A DNA stretch of 64,000 nt from Actinokineospora sp. NBRC 105648 (GTDB taxonomy: Bacteria > Actinomycetota > Actinomycetes > Mycobacteriales > Pseudonocardiaceae). Each line of letters begins with the position of its first letter. Position 1 is the stretch's first letter. Positions 17,232-25,319 of the stretch are shown here, piece by piece. Made by a program: the position numbers and the translations under genes. Where the stretch lies: the NCBI RefSeq assembly GCF_030269645.1, contig NZ_BSTR01000011.1:62001-126000 (forward strand), read 5' to 3'. The notes beneath the pieces were generated by a model. The model worked only from the letters and a program-made list of their open reading frames with translations. It was not told the DNA's origin and did no database searches.

Positions 17232-19394
17232 ATGAGCGAGAACATGATCACCTGGGAGTCCGACGCCGAGGGCATCGTCACGCTGACGATGGACGACCCG
17301 AACCAGGGCGCCAACACCATGAACGACCTCTTCCGCACCTCCATCGCGGCGGTGGTCGAGCGGCTGGAGTCCGAAAAGGACTCCATCACCGGGGTCGTGG
17401 TCACCTCCGGCAAGAAGACCTTCTTCGCCGGTGGCGACCTCAACCAGCTCATCCAGGCGCGGCCGGAGAACGCCGCGGAGATGACCGCGACCGTCGACGC
17501 CATGAAGGACTACCTGCGCCGCCTGGAGACGCTGGGCAAGCCGGTCGTCGCGGCGATCAACGGCGCGGCGCTCGGCGGCGGCTACGAGATCGCGCTGGCC
17601 ACCCACCACCGGATCGCCCTCGACGCCAAGGGCAGCGAGATCGGCCTGCCCGAGGTGAGCCTGGGCCTGCTGCCCGGCGGTGGCGGCATCTCCCGCACCG
17701 TGCGGCTGCTGGGCATCCAGGGCGCGCTGCTCAACGTGCTGCTGCAGGGCCAGCGGCACAAGCCCGCCAAGGCCAAGGAACTCGGTCTGGTCGACGAGCT
17801 GGTGTCCACTCCGGACGAACTGGTCGCGGCGGCCAAGGCGTGGGTCAGGGCCAACCCCGAGGCCCAGCAGCCCTGGGACGTCAAGGGTTTCAAGATCCCC
17901 GGTGGCACCCCGTCGCACCCGGCGTTCGCGGCGAACCTGCCCGCGTTCCCGGCGAACCTGCGCAAGCAGCTCAAGGGCGCGCCGATGCCCGCCCCGCGCA
18001 ACATCCTGGCCGCGGCCATCGAGGGCGCGCAGGTCGACATCGACACCGCGACCAAGATCGAGACGCAGTACTTCGTGAACCTGGCGGTGGGTCAGGTCGC
18101 GAAGAACATGACCAAGGCGTTCTTCTTCGACCTGCAGGCCATCAACAAGGGCAACAGCCGCCCCGAGGGCCAGCCGAAGTACACCGCGCGGAAGGTGGCC
18201 GTGCTCGGCGCGGGCATGATGGGCGCGGGCATCGCCTATTCCAGTGCGCGCGCGGGGATCGAGGTCGTGCTCAAGGACGTTTCCCTTGAGGCGGCGGAGA
18301 AGGGCAAGGAGTACTCGGCGAAGATCCTGGCCAAGGCCGTGTCCCGGGGCAAGCTGACCCAGGAGAAGGCCGACGAGGTGCTGGCGCGGATCACCCCGAC
18401 CGCCTCGCCGCAGGACGTCGCGGGTGTGGACCTGGTCGTGGAGGCGGTGTTCGAGAGCCCGGAGCTGAAGAAGAAGGTCTTCGGCGAGATCGAGGACCTG
18501 GTCGCGCCGGACGCGCTGCTGGGCTCGAACACCTCGACGCTGCCGATCACGCTGCTCTCCGAGGGCGTCAAGCGGCAGGAGGACTTCATCGGCCTGCACT
18601 TCTTCTCCCCGGTCGACAAGATGCCGCTGCTGGAGATCGTGGTCGGTGACAAGACCAGCGATGTCGCGCTGGCCAAGGCTTTCGACTACGCGCTGCAGAT
18701 CAAGAAGACGCCGATCGTGGTCAACGACAGCCGCGGCTTCTTCACCAGCCGGGTGATCGGCACGTTCATCAACGAGGCCGTCGCCATGATCGGCGAGGGC
18801 ATCGCGGCGTCGTCGATCGAGCAGGCGGGCTCGCAGTCTGGCTACCCCGCGCCGCCGCTGCAGCTGCTCGACGAGCTCACCTTCACGCTCCCGCGCAAGA
18901 TCCGCGACGAGACCCGTGCCGCGATCGAGGCGGCGGGCGGGACCTGGCCCGCGCACCCGTCGGACTCCGTGCTGGACAGGCTGATCGACGAGTTCGACCG
19001 CAAGGGGCGCTCGTCGGGTGCGGGCTTCTACGAGTACGACGACGAGGGCAAGCGCACCGGGCTGTGGCCGGGGCTGCGCGACGCCTTCGGTGGCACGGCG
19101 GAGATCCCGTTCGTCGACATGCAGGAGCGGATGCTCTTCGCCGAGGCGCTCGAGACGGTGAAGTGCTTCGACGAGGGCGTCCTGCGCACCGTGCCGGACG
19201 CCAACATCGGCTCGGTCTTCGGCATCGGCTTCCCGCCCTGGACCGGTGGCGTGATCCAGTACGTCAACGGCTACCCGGGCGGTCTCGCCGGGTTCGTGGC
19301 CAGGGCCAACGAGCTGGCCGACCGCTACGGCGACCGGTTCCGCCCGCCCGCCTCGCTGGTGGCGAGGGCGGAGAAGAACGAGATCTTCGAATAG
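17232..19394 (+). CDS. fadB: Multifunctional fatty-acid oxidation protein: enoyl-CoA hydratase / 3-hydroxyacyl-CoA dehydrogenase
   Basis: 720 residues. The N-terminal crotonase domain (about 1-190) has the oxyanion-hole motif INGAALGGGYEIALATHHRI and PEVSLGLLPGGGG. From about residue 315 an NAD-binding Rossmann fold follows with VLGAGMMGAGIAY. The 3-hydroxyacyl-CoA dehydrogenase part contains the catalytic region HFFSPVDKMPLLEIV and NDSRGFFTSRV. The C-terminal repeat (FGIGFPPWTGGVIQY) completes the FadB/FadJ architecture. It is co-transcribed behind fadA, probably under the divergent double TetR. Confidence 0.96.
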   Translation: MSENMITWESDAEGIVTLTMDDPNQGANTMNDLFRTSIAAVVERLESEKDSITGVVVTSGKKTFFAGGDLNQLIQARPENAAEMTATVDAMKDYLRRLETLGKPVVAAINGAALGGGYEIALATHHRIALDAKGSEIGLPEVSLGLLPGGGGISRTVRLLGIQGALLNVLLQGQRHKPAKAKELGLVDELVSTPDELVAAAKAWVRANPEAQQPWDVKGFKIPGGTPSHPAFAANLPAFPANLRKQLKGAPMPAPRNILAAAIEGAQVDIDTATKIETQYFVNLAVGQVAKNMTKAFFFDLQAINKGNSRPEGQPKYTARKVAVLGAGMMGAGIAYSSARAGIEVVLKDVSLEAAEKGKEYSAKILAKAVSRGKLTQEKADEVLARITPTASPQDVAGVDLVVEAVFESPELKKKVFGEIEDLVAPDALLGSNTSTLPITLLSEGVKRQEDFIGLHFFSPVDKMPLLEIVVGDKTSDVALAKAFDYALQIKKTPIVVNDSRGFFTSRVIGTFINEAVAMIGEGIAASSIEQAGSQSGYPAPPLQLLDELTFTLPRKIRDETRAAIEAAGGTWPAHPSDSVLDRLIDEFDRKGRSSGAGFYEYDDEGKRTGLWPGLRDAFGGTAEIPFVDMQERMLFAEALETVKCFDEGVLRTVPDANIGSVFGIGFPPWTGGVIQYVNGYPGGLAGFVARANELADRYGDRFRPPASLVARAEKNEIFE

Positions 19395-19406
19395 CGCCTG
19401 ATCGCA

Positions 19407-19438
19407 AGCGGCCCGCCACTGACCAGTGGCGGGCCGCT
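19407..19438 (+). terminator. Terminator after fadB
   Basis: Perfect 14-bp stem AGCGGCCCGCCACT with a GACC loop, followed by CGCGTTTCG, 12 bases after the fadB stop. Confidence 0.75.
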
Positions 19439-19498
19439 CGCGTTTCGCCGCTGGAGTCCGCCGCCCGTGCTTGCCCGCCCCGGTACTCGGTGTTACCG

Positions 19499-19527
19499 TA
19501 TAGTGGTACTCGGTACCACCGAGTACC
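19499..19527 (+). promoter_or_regulatory. -10 element and perfect operator palindrome of the padR operon
   Basis: TATAGT at 19499-19504 is a good -10. Directly after it 19505-19527 is a perfect inverted repeat GGTACTCGGT-ACC-ACCGAGTACC covering the expected transcription start. The same half-site GGTACTCGGT also occurs at 19482-19491, 23 bases upstream. The layout suggests autorepression by the PadR protein. Confidence 0.65.
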
Positions 19528-19548
19528 GGGCGGGTCAGGAGGGTGGGG

Positions 19549-19875
19549 ATGGACGATCTGACGGAGATGCTGAAGGGCACGCTCGAGGGGTGCGTGCTCG
19601 AGATCATCGGCGGCGAGGAGACCTACGGCTACGCCATCACGCGTCGGCTGAACGAGCTCGGTTTCGTCGACGTCATCGAGGGAACGGTCTACACAATCCT
19701 GCTGCGGCTGGAGAAGAACGGGCTCGTCGAGGTGGTGAAACGCCCGTCCGGACTGGGCCCGCCGCGCAAGTTCTACGCGCTCAACGACGCGGGACGCCGG
19801 GAGCTCACGACGTTCTGGGCGAAGTGGGAGTACGTCTCATCGCGGATCGACAAGCTGAAGGCGGGGGCGGCATGA
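19549..19875 (+). CDS. PadR family transcriptional regulator
   Basis: 108 residues, essentially one winged helix (MDDLTEMLKGTLEGCVLEI, EETYGYAITRRLNELGF, EGTVYTILLRLEKNGLVE, PPRKFYALNDAGRRELTTFW) of the PadR type with a short C-terminal helix for dimerisation. AGGAGG lies eight bases before ATG 19549, ruling out the GTG at 19543. It overlaps the following DUF1048 gene as ATGA. The perfect palindrome at its promoter is the obvious operator. Confidence 0.95.
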   Translation: MDDLTEMLKGTLEGCVLEIIGGEETYGYAITRRLNELGFVDVIEGTVYTILLRLEKNGLVEVVKRPSGLGPPRKFYALNDAGRRELTTFWAKWEYVSSRIDKLKAGAA

Positions 19876-20228
19876 GTTTCTGGGAGACAATCACCGGCAG
19901 TGACATCACCAGGGAGTCGAAGGCGTTCGAATCCCGGGCCGAGGCGTTGCCCGCAGATTACCGGGTGGCGTGGGAGAAGATCAAGGTCCGGCTTTCCCCG
20001 CACTCGGACTTCACCGGTCGAAACCTGATTCCGATCCTCGACGGCGTTCTGGGGCTGCTTGAGGAGACGGCGGCCGAGGGGCAGGAAATCGATGAGGTGC
20101 TGGGTGCGGACATCGACGGCTTCTGCGCGGCGTTGGTCGGCGGAGAAGGCGGCCGAACCTATCGCGACCGGTGGCGTGCGCAGTTGAACCGGAACGTCGC
20201 ACGGAAATTGGACCGGCTGGGAGGGTGA
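19872..20228 (+). CDS. DUF1048 family protein (first copy)
   Basis: 118 residues starting MSFWETITGSDITRESKAFE. Helical, with the DUF1048 core LPADYRVAWEKIKVRL and a C-terminal GADIDGFCAALVGGEGGRTY. No membrane segment or enzyme motif. DUF1048 proteins are regularly encoded behind PadR regulators. Function unknown. One base separates it from its paralogue. Confidence 0.88.
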   Translation: MSFWETITGSDITRESKAFESRAEALPADYRVAWEKIKVRLSPHSDFTGRNLIPILDGVLGLLEETAAEGQEIDEVLGADIDGFCAALVGGEGGRTYRDRWRAQLNRNVARKLDRLGG

Positions 20229-20229
20229 C

Positions 20230-20556
20230 ATGGGTATCCAGGACATGATCGAGGGCAAGCGGCAGTGGTGGGCGCACGTGGCCCGGGTCAAGGCGCTCCC
20301 CCGGGACTACCAGATCGTCTACAAGGAGATGCAGAAGTACTTCTTCAAGGTCGGGCCGGTCGAACTGGGCGACGGTTCCCTGCTCTCGGGCGTGGTCGAC
20401 TTCTTCGAGGAGGGCGTGCTGGCGGGCAAAGGCGTGCTGGAACTCATCGGTACCGATGTCGCGGCCTTTTGCGATGAGCTGGTGAAAGACTCGCGCACCT
20501 ACGCTGACATCTATCAGGACTCCATCAACGGGAAATCCGACACGGCCGAGAATTAG
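20230..20556 (+). CDS. DUF1048 family protein (second copy)
   Basis: 108 residues, MGIQDMIEGKRQWWAHVARV start, LPRDYQIVYKEMQKYFF core and GTDVAAFCDELVKDSRTYAD near the end. It aligns along its length with the preceding gene (LPxDYxxxxxxIx/M...; G-D/A-D-x-F-C...), so the pair arose by tandem duplication and may form heteromers. Third gene of the PadR operon. Confidence 0.88.
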   Translation: MGIQDMIEGKRQWWAHVARVKALPRDYQIVYKEMQKYFFKVGPVELGDGSLLSGVVDFFEEGVLAGKGVLELIGTDVAAFCDELVKDSRTYADIYQDSINGKSDTAEN

Positions 20557-20562
20557 CCGCCA

Positions 20563-20594
20563 ATTGACCGACCACCGATCGGTGGTCGGTCAAT
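20563..20594. terminator. 32-bp perfect palindrome between convergent genes
   Basis: Perfect dyad with no loop, left arm ATTGACCGACCACCGA. It begins seven bases after the second DUF1048 stop and contains the stop codon of the convergent gene at 20590. Bidirectional terminator most likely; a protein-binding site is possible. Confidence 0.65.
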
Positions 20595-20886
20595 GGCCTG
20601 CCGTCAGGCGAGCCGCGGCGAAGTGCCTCGCTCGGATGCCCAACCGGACCCAGCCGACTCGATCGACCATCAGGACGACGGCGTCGAGCCGGCTGCCGAC
20701 CGCCGCGTAGTCGTTCACGTCGCGGATCACTTCCATGTCGGAGTTCAGCACGTAGTCGATCGAGGCGGGTGGTGGGTCCGCGATACCGATGATCGTGACG
20801 ATCACTCCCCAGGCGTGTTGGCTGGTGACCTCGCAGGTCACGACGTCGCCGACCGCGACCTCCGCCTCTGGCACCGGGGAACCCAC
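20590..20886 (-). CDS. S1-like (OB-fold) small protein
   Basis: 98 residues from GTG 20886, with GGAG eight bases upstream. The pattern GDVVTCEVTSQHAWGVIVTI ... YAAVGSRLDAVVLMVD ... GWVRLGIR follows the S1 RNA-binding fold (beta strands around residues 12-30 and 65-90), so it may bind RNA or act as a small immunity- or ribosome-associated protein. Family assignment is by pattern only. Its stop lies in the 32-bp palindrome. Confidence 0.7.
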   Translation of the reverse strand: MGSPVPEAEVAVGDVVTCEVTSQHAWGVIVTIIGIADPPPASIDYVLNSDMEVIRDVNDYAAVGSRLDAVVLMVDRVGWVRLGIRARHFAAARLTAGH

Positions 20887-20947
20887 CTGCTCTCATCTCC
20901 GGCAGGTGGCCGACCGGCCGGTGGCGCCAGGGTAGGTCAGCCCTTCG

Positions 20948-22204
20948 TCAGCGCTCCAGTGGTGTGTCGAACTCGCTGAGGCGCACCCGGATCCCCGGCG
21001 AGCCGAACGGCTCGACGGACACGTCCAGCGCGCGCAGGTAGCCGGTGCCGTCGTCGATGGTGGCCTCCAGGTACTGGCGGTCGGTGCCGCCCAGGGTGAC
21101 GGTCCCGGTGACGCGGCAGCCGTCCCGTTTGCCCGATCGCAGTTGGCCGGTGACCTGCGCGAGCAGGCGCACGAAGGTGGGCACGCTGCTCAGCAGCGGT
21201 TTCTCCTCCTCGTTCGCGGGTCGCCAGACGCCGGGGCGGGTGCCCGCGGCCGGTCCGCTCAGCTCCAGTCTGCCGTCGACCAGCTTGGCCTCGCCCGTCT
21301 GCGCGGGTGGTCGCATGGTGTAGTGGGCGTTGCGACCGGTGGCGTCCGTCGTGCCGGTCGCGTTCATGATTCCCGAGACCTGCACCGAGAACCGGTGGCT
21401 CACCCCCGCCGTCTTGGTCAGGGCGGTGGTGAGGATCTCGTCCGGTGTCCGGCCCGCGGTTTGCGCTTCGCACGGTGCCGCCGCCTGCCGGGGCGCCAGC
21501 ACGACCGCGGCCGTCGCCGCCGTGGCCGCCGCGAGCACCACGGCGGCCGCCGTCAGCGCCCAGGTCGGTGGGCGGAGTCGGATCCGGCGGAACCCGTCGC
21601 GCAGTTCGGCCGCGGTGGGGCGGGCCGCCGGGTCGGCCGCGGTCGCCGTGCGGAGGAGCCGCAGGAGGCGCGACGGCACGCGGGGCAGGTCGGGCAGGAC
21701 GGGGCCGGGGGTACCGCCCAGGGCGGCGTACAGGGTCATGCCGAGTTGGTAGACGTCGCCCGCTCGGGACTCCGCCCGCTCGGGCGGGGTGAAGGCGTCG
21801 GACGGTGCCTGCTGGGTGAATCCGGCCAGGAGAGGGCGGTCGCCGAGGTCGAGGACCGCCTCGGGGGAGATCGCGCCGTGCACGAGGCCCGCGGTGTGGG
21901 TCGCGTCGAGCGCGTTCGCCAAGGCGATGCCGTACGCGCGCAGGTCGCGGGCCGACAGCGGGCCCAGCTCGATCCGGTCGGCCAGCAGCGGTGCCGACTC
22001 GACCGCCAGGTACGGGCGCCGGTCCGGGCCGACACCGGCGTCCAGCACGGCCGCGACCGCCGCGCGGTCGGACAACCCGGAGAGCGTGTGCGCCCAACGC
22101 CCGAACGCCGCCTCGTCGACCGGTTCGGGACCGGTGGTCCGTACCACCTCGTCGCCGGATCCGAGCACGAGCACCTCGGTCGGGCCGACCCATCCCCGCT
22201 CCAT
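20948..22204 (-). CDS. Membrane pseudokinase with extracytoplasmic LppX/LprAFG-like domain
   Basis: 418 residues. Residues about 40-215 follow the C-lobe of a Ser/Thr kinase: LANALDATHTAGLVHGAISP stands where the HRD catalytic loop would be, LLAGF where DFG would be, and GDVYQLGMTLYAALGG and DPAARPTAAELRDGF are present. The catalytic Asp of HRD and the metal Asp of DFG are missing. One membrane helix (TWALTAAAVVLAAATAATAA) precedes a C-terminal domain (TPDEILTTALTKTAGVSHRF ... GYLRALDVSVEPFG) resembling the LppX/LprG lipoprotein fold. Probably a membrane scaffold or sensor rather than an enzyme. It is 61 bases downstream of nothing co-directional; probably monocistronic. Confidence 0.8.
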   Translation of the reverse strand: MERGWVGPTEVLVLGSGDEVVRTTGPEPVDEAAFGRWAHTLSGLSDRAAVAAVLDAGVGPDRRPYLAVESAPLLADRIELGPLSARDLRAYGIALANALDATHTAGLVHGAISPEAVLDLGDRPLLAGFTQQAPSDAFTPPERAESRAGDVYQLGMTLYAALGGTPGPVLPDLPRVPSRLLRLLRTATAADPAARPTAAELRDGFRRIRLRPPTWALTAAAVVLAAATAATAAVVLAPRQAAAPCEAQTAGRTPDEILTTALTKTAGVSHRFSVQVSGIMNATGTTDATGRNAHYTMRPPAQTGEAKLVDGRLELSGPAAGTRPGVWRPANEEEKPLLSSVPTFVRLLAQVTGQLRSGKRDGCRVTGTVTLGGTDRQYLEATIDDGTGYLRALDVSVEPFGSPGIRVRLSEFDTPLER

Positions 22205-22313
22205 GCCAACCCCCTGTCGTCGGGACGAACCCTCGGGATCGAGATCGGTGCGCGCCGGACTTTCGTGTCATCCGCGGGTGGCCCGCGCGTCGCGGCAGGT
22301 GTCTACTGATCGG

Positions 22314-22820
22314 GTGCCCGGCGATCCCCGACTCCGCTTCCTCAACGCCGCCGATCACGCCGACGCGGTCGCGGACCTGTTGTCCTGTTGCGCCTCCCGC
22401 CGGTGGGCGGCCGAGGTCGTCGCGCAGCGCCCCTACGCCGACCTGGCCGGGGTCGAGGAGGTCTCGGCCGCCGTGCTGGCCAACCTGGACTGGGACGAGG
22501 TGCTGGTGGCCCTCGACGCGCACCCGCGGATCGGGGAGCGGGCGCGGGGCCACTCGCGGGAGGCGGGCTGGTCGCGGGCCGAGCAGTCCGGCGCCACGAC
22601 CGACGACGAGCGGTTGCGGGCCGACCTCGTGCGCGGCAACGAGATCTACGAGCAGCGCTTCGACCACGTCTTCCTGGTCTGCGCCACCGGACTGTCGGCC
22701 GAGGACGTCCGCACCGCGCTGCGCCACCGGCTGGGCAACGACCGGGCCACCGAGCGGGTGGTGGTCCGCGCCGAGCTGACCAAGATCGTCGAACTGCGGC
22801 TGCGGAGGTTGGCGGGATGA
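22314..22820 (+). CDS. uraD: 2-oxo-4-hydroxy-4-carboxy-5-ureidoimidazoline (OHCU) decarboxylase
   Basis: 168 residues from GTG 22314. It decarboxylates OHCU to S-allantoin, the third step from urate. The family signature is visible as LVALDAHPRIGERARGHSREAGWSRAEQSG broken over residues 60-90 (key residues HPRIG and EQSG), plus NEIYEQRFDHVFLVCATG. First gene of a seven-gene operon; its stop overlaps the next ATG (ATGA). Upstream, 109 bases separate it from the divergent pseudokinase. Confidence 0.95.
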   Translation: MPGDPRLRFLNAADHADAVADLLSCCASRRWAAEVVAQRPYADLAGVEEVSAAVLANLDWDEVLVALDAHPRIGERARGHSREAGWSRAEQSGATTDDERLRADLVRGNEIYEQRFDHVFLVCATGLSAEDVRTALRHRLGNDRATERVVVRAELTKIVELRLRRLAG

Positions 22821-23131
22821 GCGCGACGCTGTCCACGCACGTGCTCGACACCAGCCGCGGCACCCCGGCGGCCGGGGTCGCGGTGCGCCACGAGGTGCGC
22901 CGCGGTGGTCGGTGGCGCCTGGTCGACGAGGCCCGCACCGACGCCGACGGCCGGTTCACCGGCTGGTCGGCCGAGCCGGGGGAGCACCGGCTCGTCTTCG
23001 ACACCGGCGCCTACCTGGGGCCCGACGCGTTCTACCCGGAGGTCGCGGTGGCCTTCCGGGTGTCGGCGGGGCACTACCACGTCCCGCTGCTGATCAGCCC
23101 GTTCGGCTATTCGACCTACCGGGGAAGCTGA
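22817..23131 (+). CDS. uraH: 5-hydroxyisourate hydrolase (transthyretin-like)
   Basis: 104 residues, the usual size. It hydrolyses 5-hydroxyisourate to OHCU. It begins MSATLSTHVLDTSRGTPAAG and ends ISPFGYSTYRGS; the THVLDTxxGxPA start and the terminal YRGS are the diagnostic active-site motifs, along with FYPEVAVAF and HYHVPLL. Overlaps both neighbours (ATGA and TGATG). Confidence 0.97.
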   Translation: MSATLSTHVLDTSRGTPAAGVAVRHEVRRGGRWRLVDEARTDADGRFTGWSAEPGEHRLVFDTGAYLGPDAFYPEVAVAFRVSAGHYHVPLLISPFGYSTYRGS

Positions 23132-23991
23132 TGCACCTAGAGCTGGGCGACAACCAGTACGGCAAGGCGGAGACCAGGCTGGTGCGGGTCGACCGCGCGG
23201 GGGAGGCGCACCGGGTCACCGACCTGACGGTGACCACCACCCTCGCGGGTGATCTCGCCGCCACCCACCTGACCGGCGACAACAGCGGCGTCCTGCCGAC
23301 CGACACCCAGAAGAACACCGTCTACGCGTTCGCCCGCGACGGCGTCGGGCAGGTCGAGGCGTTCGCGTTGCGGCTGGCCCGGCACTTCGTCGGGTCCGCG
23401 CCGACGATCACCCGCGCGCGGGTGGCGGTCGAGCAGCACCTCTGGGACCGCAACCCGGCCAACGGGCACTCCTTCGTGCGGGCCGCCGGGACGCGCACCG
23501 CGACCGCGGTGAGCGCGGAGGGCGGCGAGTGGGTGCTCTCCGGGGTGACCGACCTGACCGTGCTGAACACCACCGGCTCGGAGTTCCACGGCTTCCACCG
23601 CGACCGGTTCACCACCCTCGCCGAGACCACCGATCGCGTGCTGGCCACCGCGGTCACCGCCCGCTGGCGCCACCGCGACACCGAGCGCACCGACTGGAAG
23701 ACCGCGTTCAGCGGCGCCCGCCAACGACTGCTCACCGCCTTCGCCGACACGCACAGCCTGTCGCTGCAGCAAACCCTGCACGCCATGGGCACCCAGGTGC
23801 TCGAGGGCGACGAGCACCTGGCCGAGATCCGGCTCTCGCTGCCCAACAAGCACCACTTCCTGGTCGACCTGTCGCCGTTCGAGCTGGACAACCCGGGCGA
23901 AGTGTTCTACGCGGCCGACCGGCCGTACGGGTTGATCGAGGGCACGGTGCTCCGCGACGACGCGCCCGATCCCGGATTGGCCTGGTGGTAG
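23131..23991 (+). CDS. pucL: Urate oxidase (uricase)
   Basis: 286 residues. It oxidises urate to 5-hydroxyisourate without cofactor. Two T-fold halves are recognisable: first YGKAETRLVRVDR and TQKNTVYAFARDG (catalytic Thr of the K-T dyad region), second LTVLNTTGSEFHGFHRDRFT. The C-terminal signature LPNKHHFLVDLSPF follows. ATG 23131 overlaps the HIU hydrolase stop. Three bases separate its stop from the xanthine dehydrogenase FAD subunit. Confidence 0.97.
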   Translation: MHLELGDNQYGKAETRLVRVDRAGEAHRVTDLTVTTTLAGDLAATHLTGDNSGVLPTDTQKNTVYAFARDGVGQVEAFALRLARHFVGSAPTITRARVAVEQHLWDRNPANGHSFVRAAGTRTATAVSAEGGEWVLSGVTDLTVLNTTGSEFHGFHRDRFTTLAETTDRVLATAVTARWRHRDTERTDWKTAFSGARQRLLTAFADTHSLSLQQTLHAMGTQVLEGDEHLAEIRLSLPNKHHFLVDLSPFELDNPGEVFYAADRPYGLIEGTVLRDDAPDPGLAWW

Positions 23992-23994
23992 TCC

Positions 23995-24852
23995 GTGGAG
24001 TTCCTCCGACCAACCACCCTCGCTGACGCGTTAGCGGCCAAGGCCGAGTACCCGAGCGCGGTGCCGATCGCGGGCGGCACCGACGTGATGGTCGAGCTGA
24101 ACTTCGACAAGCGCCGCCCGGATGCCTTGCTGGACTTGGGCAACGTCGCTGAACTGTCCACTTGGGACGTTGAGGGCGCGGTGCTGCGGCTCGGCGCGTC
24201 GGTGCCGTACGCCCGGATCATCACCGAGCTGAGTGATCGCCTGCCCGGCCTCGCGATGGCGGCGCGGACGGTGGGTTCGCCGCAGATCCGCAACCGGGGG
24301 ACCGTCGGCGGCAACCTCGGCTCGGCCTCGCCCGCAGGTGACGCGCATCCGTCGCTGTTGGCCGTGGACGCCGTGGTCGAGGTGGCCTCGGCGACGGGCT
24401 CGCGACGAGTGCCGATCACGGAGTTCTTCCTGGGCCCCAAGAAGAGCGCGCTCGCGCCGGACGAGCTCGTTGTCGCGGTGCGGGTCCCGGTCGCCACCGG
24501 ACCGCAGCAGTTCGCGAAGGTCGGCACCCGCAACGCCATGGTGATCGCGGTGTGCTCGTTCGGACTGGCTGTGCACCCGGGGACCACCGCGGTCGGTACC
24601 GGGATCGGTTCGGCGGGGCCCACCCCGTTGCGCGCGCCGGAGGCGGAGGCGTTCGCCGCCCAGGAACTCCCTTGGGGGACAAGGGGTTTGTTGTCCGACG
24701 CGGTGGCCCGCCGGTTCGGTGAGCTGGTGGCCGCGGCGGCGCGACCGATCGACGACGTGCGGGGCACTGCGGCCTACCGCAGGCACGCCCTCGCCGTGCT
24801 GGCCAAGCGCACGCTTGGCTGGGCGTGGGACGAGCACCGGAGGTCCCGATGA
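23995..24852 (+). CDS. Xanthine dehydrogenase FAD-binding subunit
   Basis: 285 residues from GTG 23995, starting MEFLRPTTLADALAA. FAD-binding motifs IAGGTDVMVELNF and the flavin-binding GSPQIRNRGTVGGNLGSASP are clear, with a CO-dehydrogenase flavoprotein C-terminal domain after about residue 170. It transfers electrons from the Fe-S subunit to NAD. Gene order FAD, Fe-S, (deaminase), Mo subunit shows a three-polypeptide enzyme. Overlaps the next gene as ATGA. Confidence 0.95.
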   Translation: MEFLRPTTLADALAAKAEYPSAVPIAGGTDVMVELNFDKRRPDALLDLGNVAELSTWDVEGAVLRLGASVPYARIITELSDRLPGLAMAARTVGSPQIRNRGTVGGNLGSASPAGDAHPSLLAVDAVVEVASATGSRRVPITEFFLGPKKSALAPDELVVAVRVPVATGPQQFAKVGTRNAMVIAVCSFGLAVHPGTTAVGTGIGSAGPTPLRAPEAEAFAAQELPWGTRGLLSDAVARRFGELVAAAARPIDDVRGTAAYRRHALAVLAKRTLGWAWDEHRRSR

Positions 24853-25319
24853 GGGTGCGGATCGAGGTCAACGGCGAGCAGCACGTCGCCGACGACGTGT
24901 GGGAGGGCGAGAGCCTGCTCTACGTGCTGCGCGAGCGGCTGGGGCTCCCGGGCTCGAAGAACGCCTGCGAGCAGGGCGAATGCGGGTCGTGCACGGTGTA
25001 CCTCGACGACGTCGCGGTGTGCGCGTGCCTGGTCGCCGCCGGGCAGGCGCACGACCGGCGGGTGCGCACCGTCGAGGGCCTGGCCGACGGTGACCGGCTC
25101 GACCCGGTGCAGGAGGCGTACCTGGTCAGCGGGGCGGTGCAGTGCGGGTTCTGCACCCCCGGGCTGATCGTGGCCACCCACGACCTGCTGCGGCGCAACC
25201 CGCACCCGTCCGACCCGGAGATCCGCGAGGCGCTCGCCGGGAACCTGTGCCGCTGCACGGGGTACGAGAAGATCCTCGACGCGGTGCGGCTCGCCGCGTC
25301 CCGATCGGACGGTGGCTGA
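24849..25319 (+). CDS. Xanthine dehydrogenase 2Fe-2S subunit
   Basis: 156 residues with both [2Fe-2S] sites of the family: plant-type ferredoxin CEQGECGSCTVYL and the second-cluster motifs QCGFCTPG and CRCTGYEKI. ATG 24849 overlaps the FAD-subunit stop and the stop overlaps the next ATG (TGATG), so all subunits are translationally coupled. Confidence 0.97.
   Translation: MRVRIEVNGEQHVADDVWEGESLLYVLRERLGLPGSKNACEQGECGSCTVYLDDVAVCACLVAAGQAHDRRVRTVEGLADGDRLDPVQEAYLVSGAVQCGFCTPGLIVATHDLLRRNPHPSDPEIREALAGNLCRCTGYEKILDAVRLAASRSDGG

Noticed and set aside
17199-19607. 800-codon antisense frame opposite fadB
   Set aside because: Shadow of the GC3-biased fadB gene; translation lacks domains.
19921-19945. 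tRNA-like GTTCGAATCCC string
   Set aside because: It lies inside the DUF1048 coding frame and no acceptor or anticodon arms can be built around it.
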